NCBI GenBank assembly: GCA_018648825.1
Contig: JABGQL010000028.1
Coordinates: 7,125-44,987, forward strand
DNA: 37,863 nt
Origin: Gammaproteobacteria bacterium
Lineage (GTDB): Bacteria; Pseudomonadota; Gammaproteobacteria; GCF-002020875
Reading direction: 5' to 3'
Shown: positions 31,234-37,863 of the stretch, one piece after another
How the letters are laid out: the number at the start of each line of letters is the position of its first letter
How positions within the stretch are numbered: position 1 is the first letter of the stretch
Notes under the pieces: model-generated
Told to the model about the DNA's origin: nothing
Database searches by the model: none
Seen by the model: only the letters and a program-made list of their open reading frames with translations
Position numbers and translations under genes: made by a program

Positions 31234-32621
31234 CACGACTCACCTCCTCCCCAGATAATTGCCTCCTGAATCCGGTTCATTGTGTTGATCGTTCCATCAA
31301 AACTGGGGGCATCAACACCCGTTTCCTGATTAATCTTCGCCGCTACCAGTGTTTGACAACGGCTCCTCTTCGTATTTTCATCCAATTTGACTAGATCATC
31401 CTTCGCAATATAGACCTTAACCTGCTCTGACCGAATCAGCTCTCCCTTTCTATACCCTTCTTGCTCTGCAATCTCTTTCAAGTGAGGCTTGCTTTGGTTC
31501 AACATTATCAACGTATTCAACTCTTTCACAATATAGTCACTGTGGGTTGTTAGAAACACTTTAATTCCAAGATTTACTAGGCGGGCGAACAGACGAGCAA
31601 TACGGCGCTGGTTCTCAGGGTGCAGATTCAGCTCCGGCTCATCAATCATCAACAGATCGCCCGGTCTGGCTACATGCCGCAGATAAAAACCAATATCCAA
31701 CAGTGAACGGACTGCACTGGAACTCTCATCCATAGTCAACCGAACACGTTTTCCTTTCGGCTTGAAATAGAGTTCGTCATCACGCGTTACGTTATATTCA
31801 CCTCCAATAATATCTGCAAACTCCTCAAGCACATTTTTATGCTGCTCTGCAAGAAAGCTCTTCTTCTTGGCAACAGACTCCAGCTGGCGGGTAAAGTCAA
31901 CATTACGCTCAACTGGCAGAGCATAATCCTGATAAACCTTGAATAACAGCGCCATTGGATCAATATTCTTATCAGTCTGACTCATCTCTTCCAACAGACG
32001 ATTCCGTGCGAAATTCAGCTCCTTGCGAAAAATCGCTGCACCGGTACGTTCAGCACTGGCAATAAAGGGCTTTGGAAACCTCTCTCCAAACAGCAGTTCA
32101 ACAATCGCATTACCGATAACATCTCTCACCATCTCTGTAGGCACCTTGGTTCTCTCTGCCTCCACCAACAGCGAGACGATTAGCTCACTTCCTTCCTTCT
32201 CCTTCATCAAAGAGAAAAGCTCTGTATTAGCCGACTGTATACGACGCTGAAACACTCCAGAAAGAGAAATTTCTGTACCCGGAGTAATTTGAAAATCACT
32301 ATCCTTGAAATTATCAGGGTTGGCTGAAAAAATGGCAGAGAGTTGTTTGGTATACGATTGACACCCCTGCTTCAACAATTTTTCAGCCTGTTTCACATAA
32401 GGGTTCAGGTCGATATAGACCACACCATCTCTCAGCAGGGAGTCAATTACAGGCTGCTCCAGAGAGACATGTACCATTTTGCGCCAAGTGTCTAAAAAAC
32501 CATACAGTGCGTAGGTAGCATAGGTCTTTCCAGTATTATTACCACCACAGATAATCGTCAACTCACCCAGACTGAACTCTGCCTGCCTCAGTGCTCCCAG
32601 CTTCTTAAGCTTCACCTTCAT
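31233..32621 (-). CDS. ABC/SMC-type AAA ATPase, defence-associated
   Basis: A 462-residue ATPase of the AAA_15/OLD-like ABC class. Walker A is GGNNTGKT (26-33). A signature-like helix SSSAVRSLLDIGFYL lies at 300-314, Walker B LLMIDEPE at 323-330 with ELNLHPE following, and the H-loop TTHSDYIV at 358-365. The region between (about 40-290) is helical, with likely coiled coils. No TOPRIM or nuclease domain follows; the C-terminal 60 residues are unlike OLD or GajA. It overlaps mod by ATGA and its stop overlaps the small nuclease-like gene. ATPases of this class pair with separate effectors in systems such as PARIS (AriA-AriB) and Septu (PtuA-PtuB), where the ATPase senses the phage. By analogy it probably controls the neighbouring nuclease candidate. 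ATPase function is firm; the role is inferred. Confidence 0.85.
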   Translation of the reverse strand: MKVKLKKLGALRQAEFSLGELTIICGGNNTGKTYATYALYGFLDTWRKMVHVSLEQPVIDSLLRDGVVYIDLNPYVKQAEKLLKQGCQSYTKQLSAIFSANPDNFKDSDFQITPGTEISLSGVFQRRIQSANTELFSLMKEKEGSELIVSLLVEAERTKVPTEMVRDVIGNAIVELLFGERFPKPFIASAERTGAAIFRKELNFARNRLLEEMSQTDKNIDPMALLFKVYQDYALPVERNVDFTRQLESVAKKKSFLAEQHKNVLEEFADIIGGEYNVTRDDELYFKPKGKRVRLTMDESSSAVRSLLDIGFYLRHVARPGDLLMIDEPELNLHPENQRRIARLFARLVNLGIKVFLTTHSDYIVKELNTLIMLNQSKPHLKEIAEQEGYRKGELIRSEQVKVYIAKDDLVKLDENTKRSRCQTLVAAKINQETGVDAPSFDGTINTMNRIQEAIIWGGGES

Positions 32622-34921
32622 ACCGTTATCTCCACAATCGTCATCGTGTCATTACCGAAAATATCCACCACCTTCACCGCAATCTTACGCCGCCCTGGCA
32701 GACACTCCTGTGCCACACTGGTCAATTCCAGAGAGCGATCTTTTTTGGTTCGGAAACTCTGCCACTCATTCTCAAATACATAATCCCCAGTCCATTGTTC
32801 CTCACTCCCTCCCGTCTCGCCCCCGTTTTCTCCATAAACGGGGACGCGAATAATCTCGCGCTTGCTCTCAAAATCAAAATCAACCGACCAGTAATCGATC
32901 CAGTCAGTCCACTGCTCTGTTAGCTGCTCACGGGTGATGATGCCCTCCTTGTCCCGAACCACTTTTACAATCTGCCCCCGCTCTACAACGATCTTACTCC
33001 CCTTCTTCTTCAGGTTTGCCTCGGCATGAGCAATGGAATCCTGCGAATAGAAGACAGAAAAGTCGGTCAGCTCCAGCGCAACCGTGTTCTTGTTGATATG
33101 AGGTTTTACCTCAATAAAGGAGACATCATGAAATACCACCTGGTTGCGCTCTACTGCCCGCTTGTCAAACACCTCAGCCGGAATATAACGAGGGGCAATA
33201 TCGATCCCTTTGCCCCGAGCCTCATCCAGTACATTGGGGAACAGCCCCATCTCAAACTCAAAACCGAGGATATCGACCTTGGTGACCTGTTTCTTGCGAC
33301 ACTCCAGAATGATCTCCTCCACAAAGAGCCGGGTAACCGGAAGGTTGACCGGGCCCACTGCCACCAGCCGTCCGGCCCGCTTGCCGTGGAAGCTAGCAAA
33401 CCCCTCTATCTTCTCCGCCCGATAGGCTTGCAGAATCAACTCCAGAAAGGCAGACTCTTTCTGTTCCCGCTGTCGCTGCTGTTCCTCTTCACGCAGGCTC
33501 GGATTGACCCCAATAAAGTGCTGCCGTTCATACTTGCCCAAATTGAGGATCTCGAAGGCGCGGTAATCTTTGCTCTCTTCCTTGAGTTGGCGCTGCACCC
33601 CGATCATCCGCTTGCGAGTGGTGTGGATACCGAATTTCCCGAGGTCGGTGGCGATCCATTTACGACCCAGCTTCTCCGCGACCGCTACGGTGGTACCCGA
33701 ACCACAGAAGAAATCAGCAATCAGGTCACCTTCATTGGAGGAGGCTTTGATGATGCGCTCTAAAAGAGTCTCTGGTTTTTGGGTGGGGTAGTTTGCACGC
33801 TCTTTTGCTTGTGAATTAACAGGAAAAATATCAGTCCAAAGCGTTTGCAATGGAACCCCCTGCGTTTCATCCAGATAGCGTTTCAACCTGATCCCTCCCA
33901 ATTTAGTGAAGTGTAGTTTTTCTTCTTGGTCCAATCGTTGCATTGTTTTCAACGGGCAACGCCACAAAGAGGTTACCCCCTTGTACTCATAGGTATATCC
34001 TCCCCCACTTAACCCTTTTGCCGTCAAATCAGCATCCGTCCAGAGTCGTCCATCCGCATCCTGATTACGAAAACGCTTTTTGTACTCTTGCGAATGCTCC
34101 CCATGCTGTTGGTTCCAAATTCTCTTCCCGGACTTTGCATAGTAGAAAATCGAGTCAACATTAACCCCGAAATGGCCGGGATCACTATGGGCGCTGGTAC
34201 GCTGCCATGTGATCTCATTTTGATAATTTATCTTTCCAAATACCTCATCCAGTACAAGACGAATATGACTATTCACCCGCCAGTCACAATGCACATATAT
34301 ACTCCCATCCTCAGCCAGCAACCCCCGCATCAGCACCAGTCTCTCGTAGATCATGGAAATAAAGGAGTCCGCCCCCTTACCCCAGGTATCCCGGTAGGCA
34401 ATCTCTTCAAGGATATTGGGCTTTTTGGTGAAGGTATCACCGCCAATCTGGATATCCATCGAGAAGTCAGCCCCGACATCAAACGGTGGATCGATATAGA
34501 TTAGCTTGAGCCCACCCTGCTTCTCGATCTCTTCCCGCATCGGCCCACTCTTGAGGCTGGAGAGAATCAGCTTGTTATCGCCCCAGATCAGCTTGTTATC
34601 GCCCCAGATCAGCTTGTTAGTCCACCCCTGTAGCTGTCGTCCCCGGTTATCGTAGGCAAACAGGTCACCCTGAAGGGGTTGATCCCCCGTCTGTTCGGCG
34701 CGTGGTTCATCCACCTGCTCAATGGTCTGAAACGGCAACACAATATTGCTGACTTCAGCGCTTTTTCCATTCCAGACCAGTTCAACCTCACGCCGGTCAC
34801 CAAATAGCAGGAAGCGGTAGTGATCCGGTAGCGTCTGGTCTGCCTCCAGCAGCTTGATAATTTCCCGTTTCTCGTTATCACTTAACCGCAGTGAACCGAC
34901 TCTGCCGTTTCCATTTGCCAT
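32618..34921 (-). CDS. mod: Type III DNA-adenine methyltransferase Mod
   Basis: A 767-residue modification and recognition subunit, probably forming N6-methyladenine. Counting from the ATG at 34921, catalytic motif IV is IYIDPPFD (D144-P-P-F147) and the SAM-binding motif I is ADFFCGSGTT (402-411). Motif IV before motif I is the beta-class order of type III Mod proteins. Residues 420-767 form the C-terminal part, and the target-recognition domain lies between the motifs. An upstream TTG at 34957 is possible, but the ATG has AAAGAG eight bases before it. Just before motif IV the seven-residue unit NKLIWGD is duplicated in tandem. The gene leads the operon, 60 bp after lpdA, and overlaps the ATPase gene by ATGA. 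Confidence 0.94.
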   Translation of the reverse strand: MANGNGRVGSLRLSDNEKREIIKLLEADQTLPDHYRFLLFGDRREVELVWNGKSAEVSNIVLPFQTIEQVDEPRAEQTGDQPLQGDLFAYDNRGRQLQGWTNKLIWGDNKLIWGDNKLILSSLKSGPMREEIEKQGGLKLIYIDPPFDVGADFSMDIQIGGDTFTKKPNILEEIAYRDTWGKGADSFISMIYERLVLMRGLLAEDGSIYVHCDWRVNSHIRLVLDEVFGKINYQNEITWQRTSAHSDPGHFGVNVDSIFYYAKSGKRIWNQQHGEHSQEYKKRFRNQDADGRLWTDADLTAKGLSGGGYTYEYKGVTSLWRCPLKTMQRLDQEEKLHFTKLGGIRLKRYLDETQGVPLQTLWTDIFPVNSQAKERANYPTQKPETLLERIIKASSNEGDLIADFFCGSGTTVAVAEKLGRKWIATDLGKFGIHTTRKRMIGVQRQLKEESKDYRAFEILNLGKYERQHFIGVNPSLREEEQQRQREQKESAFLELILQAYRAEKIEGFASFHGKRAGRLVAVGPVNLPVTRLFVEEIILECRKKQVTKVDILGFEFEMGLFPNVLDEARGKGIDIAPRYIPAEVFDKRAVERNQVVFHDVSFIEVKPHINKNTVALELTDFSVFYSQDSIAHAEANLKKKGSKIVVERGQIVKVVRDKEGIITREQLTEQWTDWIDYWSVDFDFESKREIIRVPVYGENGGETGGSEEQWTGDYVFENEWQSFRTKKDRSLELTSVAQECLPGRRKIAVKVVDIFGNDTMTIVEITV
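32821..32843. repeat. Perfect inverted repeat inside the 3' part of mod
   Basis: CCCCGTTT (32821-32828) and AAACGGGG (32836-32843) flank a seven-base loop. It codes for part of the stretch VYGENGGETGG without breaking the frame. The CCCCGTTT arm also occurs in the stem of the 169-bp palindrome at 26439-26446. Confidence 0.6.
34566..34619. repeat. In-frame 21-bp tandem repeat in mod
   Basis: Two identical 21-bp units (34566-34586, 34587-34607) are followed by the first 12 bases of a third. They encode NKLIWGD twice and then NKLI, directly before the catalytic motif IV region. A type III Mod normally has one such unit here (xNxLIWGDN then L-rich helix). Confidence 0.95.
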
Positions 34922-34945
34922 ACTTATCTCTTTCGGGTCAGGTTT

Positions 34946-34965
34946 CTCCAGCCTCAAAACTGGAG
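34946..34965. promoter_or_regulatory. Inverted repeat upstream of mod
   Basis: CTCCAG (34946-34951) and CTGGAG (34960-34965) are perfect reverse complements spaced by eight bases, in the 60-bp gap between lpdA and mod. No T-run follows on either strand. It may be an operator or a leader hairpin of the R-M operon. No clear promoter was recognised in the gap, so transcription might begin inside lpdA. Confidence 0.45.
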
Positions 34966-34981
34966 TACAGAAATCGGAAGT

Positions 34982-36685
34982 TTACCGCTTTTTAGGCGGT
35001 AATAGATCAGTAATCGTCCCTTCTGCCATCTCCGCTGCAAAACAGAGGGTCTCCGAGAGGGTTGGATGGGGATGAATAGTAAGGCCAATATCTTCCATAT
35101 CGGCACCCATCTCAATCCCCAACACCGCCTCAGCAATCAACTCCCCTGCATTGGTACCCACCATGGCGACACCAATCAGGCGGCCACTCTCCTTATCGAA
35201 CAGCGCCTTGGTCATCCCCTCATCGCGCCCGATACTGAGACTGCGGCCACTCGCGGCCCATGGGAAGGCCCCCTTGGTGAACTCTATGCCCTGCGCCTTG
35301 GCCTCTGTTTCAGTCAGACCTGCCCACGCCACCTCTGGATCGGTATAGGCCACCGATGGGATAGTCAGTGGATCAAACGCGGATTTGTGACCGCAGATCA
35401 CCTCTGCCGCCACCTTCGCCTCATGGGTCGCCTTGTGCGCCAGCATCGGCTGGCCGACGATATCGCCAATCGCAAAGATATGGGGCACATTGGTATGCAT
35501 CTGCTTATCGGTAGCGATAAAGCCATACTCATCCACCGCCACACCCGCATGCTCTGCACTGATCAATTTACCATTGGGTGCGCGTCCAACGGAGACCAGC
35601 ACCGCATCAAACAGATCTTCTGCGGGAGCCTTGGCACCCTCAAAGCCAACACGGATACCGGCATCCTCTGCGCTCATGCTGGCAACGCGGGTCTTCAGAT
35701 AGATATTCTCGTAACGCTTACTGATACGCTTTTGCAGTGGACGAATGATGTCTTTATCTGCGCCGGGGATCAGTGAGTCTTGTAGCTCCACTACCGTAAT
35801 TTTCGAACCCAACGCCTCATAGACCGTCGCCATCTCCAGACCGATGATGCCACCACCAACAATCAACAGTCGCTCTGGCACCTCTTTCAAACGCAGTGCA
35901 TCGGTGGAGTCCCACACCCGTGGGTCATCGTGTGGGAAGACTGGAACCTCTACCGAGCGTGAACCCGCGGCAATAATCGCATTTTGGAAGGAGATGATCT
36001 GGGTGCCCTCTGCGGTCTCTACAGAAAGCGTATTGGGTGAGGTAAATCGCCCCTCACCCGTCACCACCTGCACCTTGCGCTGTTTGGCTAACATTCCAAG
36101 ACCTCCGGTGAGGCGGTTAACCACCCCCTCTTTCCAGTCTCGAATCTCATCAATATTGACCTCAGGCGCTCCAAAGCGAACACCGTGGTCCGCCATCGAC
36201 CCAGCCTCATTGATCACTTGCGCGGTATGCAGTAGCGCCTTGGAGGGGATGCAACCCACATTCAAGCAGACTCCACCAATCGAGGCGTGGCGTTCCACCA
36301 TCACCACCTTTTTACCAAGATCGGCTGCACGGAAGGCGGCGGTATAACCACCGGGGCCAGAACCCAGCACCAACACCTCCGTCTCAATATCGGCACCAGT
36401 AGACGGGGCAGCTGCCGCTGTGGCTGCTGGCGCTGCACTCACAGCGCCCTCTGCCACATCGGCAATCAAAATCAGATCACCCTGCGAGACCTTATCCCCC
36501 ACCGCAATCTTGATCTCTTTTACCGTACCATCGCAGGGCGACGGAATCTCCATGGTCGCTTTGTCACTCTCTAGTGAGACCAGAGAATCCTCTTTGGTGA
36601 TCGTGTCACCTATGGTGACCAACAGCTCAATCACCTCTACCCCTTCAAAATCCCCAATATCGGGAACGGTTACCTCTATTGTCAT
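34982..36685 (-). CDS. lpdA: Dihydrolipoamide dehydrogenase (E3) with N-terminal lipoyl domain
   Basis: A 567-residue flavoprotein that reoxidises dihydrolipoamide with NAD+ in the pyruvate dehydrogenase complex. Residues 1-80 are a lipoyl domain (lipoyl-lysine in ESDKATMEIP), followed by an Ala-rich linker. The FAD-binding VLVLGSGPGGYTAAFRAADL, the redox disulfide GGVCLNVGCIPSK, the NAD-binding LLIVGGGIIGLEMATVY and the C-terminal HPHPTLSE active-site segment of the partner subunit are all intact. E3 proteins with a lipoyl domain are typical of some gamma- and betaproteobacteria. The ATG at 36685 is preferred over one at 36748, because the latter would add 21 residues ahead of the lipoyl domain. 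It lies 108 bp downstream of aceF, on the same strand. Confidence 0.95.
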   Translation of the reverse strand: MTIEVTVPDIGDFEGVEVIELLVTIGDTITKEDSLVSLESDKATMEIPSPCDGTVKEIKIAVGDKVSQGDLILIADVAEGAVSAAPAATAAAAPSTGADIETEVLVLGSGPGGYTAAFRAADLGKKVVMVERHASIGGVCLNVGCIPSKALLHTAQVINEAGSMADHGVRFGAPEVNIDEIRDWKEGVVNRLTGGLGMLAKQRKVQVVTGEGRFTSPNTLSVETAEGTQIISFQNAIIAAGSRSVEVPVFPHDDPRVWDSTDALRLKEVPERLLIVGGGIIGLEMATVYEALGSKITVVELQDSLIPGADKDIIRPLQKRISKRYENIYLKTRVASMSAEDAGIRVGFEGAKAPAEDLFDAVLVSVGRAPNGKLISAEHAGVAVDEYGFIATDKQMHTNVPHIFAIGDIVGQPMLAHKATHEAKVAAEVICGHKSAFDPLTIPSVAYTDPEVAWAGLTETEAKAQGIEFTKGAFPWAASGRSLSIGRDEGMTKALFDKESGRLIGVAMVGTNAGELIAEAVLGIEMGADMEDIGLTIHPHPTLSETLCFAAEMAEGTITDLLPPKKR

Positions 36686-36793
36686 GGTTCTCTTCTCATC
36701 CAGTTGTGAATCGCTAGAGTGCATCGCATCTGCACCTAAGCCAAACAATAAATCTAAATAGTGGTCATCATTAAACTCAATAGGGATATTAAA

Positions 36794-37863
36794 TCACAAA
36801 AGCACCTTCACAAATTGACTCAATAGCTGACCCAAGCGCGAGGCAAAACGAGCACCATCCGCCCCATCAATCACTCGATGGTCATACGACAATGCCAATG
36901 GCAACATCAGACGCGGTTCAAACTCAGCACCATTCCAGATCGGCTTCATCTGAGAACGGGCCACACCCAGTATCGCTACCTCTGGTGCATTTACGATAGG
37001 GGTAAACTGGGTACCCCCAATCCCGCCGAGGCTAGAGATCGAGAAGGTGCCACCCTGCAGCTCTTTTGAACTCAACTTGCCATCACGGGCACGGGCGCTG
37101 ATCCCCATCAACTCCTCTGCCAGTTCATAGACCCCTTTGCGGTCTACATCTTTGACCACCGGCACCATCAAGCCGTTGGGTGTATCCACCGCAACACCGA
37201 TGTTGTAGTAGTGCTTAATGATCAGCTGCTCACTATCGAGATCAAGCGAGGCATTGAACTGTGGGTACTCTTTCAATACAGAGACCACCGCCTTCATAAT
37301 AAAGACCAATGGGGTCAGGCGTACACCACGTGCAGCGGCATCCTCTTTGGCCGACTTACGAAATGCCTCCATCTCAGTGATATCGGCCTCATCAAACTGG
37401 GTGACGTGCGGTACATTGAGCCAACAGGCGTGGAGGTGCTTGCCGGAGATCTTCTGGATACGAGTTAGCGGCTGTGGATCGATCTCCCCAAACTTGGAGA
37501 AGTCCTGCTTTGGAATGGGTGGAATGCCACTGCCTCCGGTGGCAGCCGCCCCCCCTCCTGCGAGACTCTTCTTCACAAACAGCTTCACATCATCTTTAAC
37601 CACACGTCCTTTTGGACCAGAGCCGGCAACCTGTGACAGCTCCACCCCCAGCTCACGTGCATAGCGACGAATTGCGGGGGAGGCGTGTGCCTTATTGCCA
37701 CCAATCACTGCTGCGGGTGTTGGGTTTTCAACAGCACGGCGCTGTGGTGCTGCTTCAGACTGCTTCACTGAGTCAGTTACTGGGGACTTCTCTTCCGCTG
37801 TAGCGATCTCTGGAGCAGCCTCTTCAGCCGTCTCCAACTCTAGTATCACCCCGCCCTCAGAAA
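36794..37863 (-). CDS. aceF: Dihydrolipoamide acetyltransferase (E2), partial
   Basis: The C-terminal part (about 356 residues) of the core subunit of pyruvate dehydrogenase, which transfers acetyl groups from lipoate to CoA. The frame is open to the right edge, where [14 protein letters not shown] is the end of a lipoyl domain, so the start and at least part of that domain lie outside the window; the GTG at 37849 is not a true start. An Ala/Glu/Pro linker leads to the E3/E1-binding domain ([19 protein letters not shown]), a second linker, and the catalytic domain with [17 protein letters not shown] (active-site His and Asp) and the C-terminal VKVLL. lpdA follows on the same strand, giving the usual E2-E3 order, with aceE expected beyond the right edge. 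Confidence 0.95.
   Translation of the reverse strand, partial: SEGGVILELETAEEAAPEIATAEEKSPVTDSVKQSEAAPQRRAVENPTPAAVIGGNKAHASPAIRRYARELGVELSQVAGSGPKGRVVKDDVKLFVKKSLAGGGAAATGGSGIPPIPKQDFSKFGEIDPQPLTRIQKISGKHLHACWLNVPHVTQFDEADITEMEAFRKSAKEDAAARGVRLTPLVFIMKAVVSVLKEYPQFNASLDLDSEQLIIKHYYNIGVAVDTPNGLMVPVVKDVDRKGVYELAEELMGISARARDGKLSSKELQGGTFSISSLGGIGGTQFTPIVNAPEVAILGVARSQMKPIWNGAEFEPRLMLPLALSYDHRVIDGADGARFASRLGQLLSQFVKVLL

Noticed and set aside
30655-32621. ATPase plus small gene as PARIS or Gabija
   Set aside because: The small protein shows PD-(D/E)XK residues rather than the DUF4435/TOPRIM features of AriB. The ATPase lacks the TOPRIM half of GajA, and no UvrD-like helicase is present.
34982-35002. 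TTACCGC/GCGGTAA hairpin at the end of lpdA as its terminator
   Set aside because: The stem contains the stop codon and no T-run follows on the minus strand, so termination here is not supported.
1-37863. tRNA, rRNA, CRISPR arrays, insertion sequences, prophage or replication origin
   Set aside because: A read of both strands showed no cloverleaf with CCA-type acceptor, no regularly spaced repeats, no transposase or integrase gene and no DnaA-box cluster.

Overview
The window reads as chromosomal DNA of a gammaproteobacterium with roughly even base composition. The support is an E. coli-type PgpA, a lipoyl-bearing E3 next to E2 of pyruvate dehydrogenase, a Rof-like antiterminator, a PomA/PomB-type stator pair and a TonB-dependent receptor. 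The TPR-CHAT, CHASE2-cyclase and DUF1538/P-II genes recall free-living or symbiotic aquatic lineages such as sulfur oxidisers, but that is only an impression. No rRNA, tRNA, CRISPR array, transposase or prophage gene was seen.

Layout. (1) 1-7870, minus strand: start of a type I secretion adaptor (HlyD/LapC type, cut by the left edge), a CHASE2 adenylate cyclase, a secreted FecR-domain protein with its own terminator, and a 1286-residue exported TPR-CHAT protease-like protein. (2) 8048-10631, plus strand: a promoter, a duplicated DUF1538 membrane protein and two different P-II-like proteins, closed by a bidirectional terminator. (3) 10654-12942, minus: MotA/PomA-like, MotB/PomB-like and an exported pentapeptide-repeat protein. 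(4) 13114-17310, minus: a metallo-beta-lactamase-fold protein with two cNMP-binding-like domains, a HyuB-type hydantoinase subunit and a stand-alone cNMP-binding protein. With the cyclase in block 1 this suggests cAMP signalling. (5) 17426-19845, plus: argD-argF-rof behind a promoter and a terminator-like leader hairpin. (6) 19842-25902, plus: response regulator, TonB receptor, ABC-type binding protein, a kinase-less HAMP protein and a histidine kinase, tightly packed as one operon. (7) 25899-27849, minus: pgpA and argG, separated by a 169-bp imperfect palindrome. (8) 27968-34921, minus: type III restriction-modification genes mod and res with an ABC-type ATPase and a candidate PD-(D/E)XK nuclease inserted between them; all junctions overlap. 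(9) 34982-37863, minus: lpdA and the C-terminal part of aceF, cut by the right edge.

The strongest candidate for an undescribed system is block 8, a four-gene defence operon combining type III R-M with an ATPase-nuclease pair. Next come the split-sensor TonB operon (block 6), the long palindrome between argG and pgpA, the cNMP-linked block 4, and the DUF1538 transporter with two P-II partners. The arginine genes argD, argF and argG all lie in the window, but in two separate transcription units.
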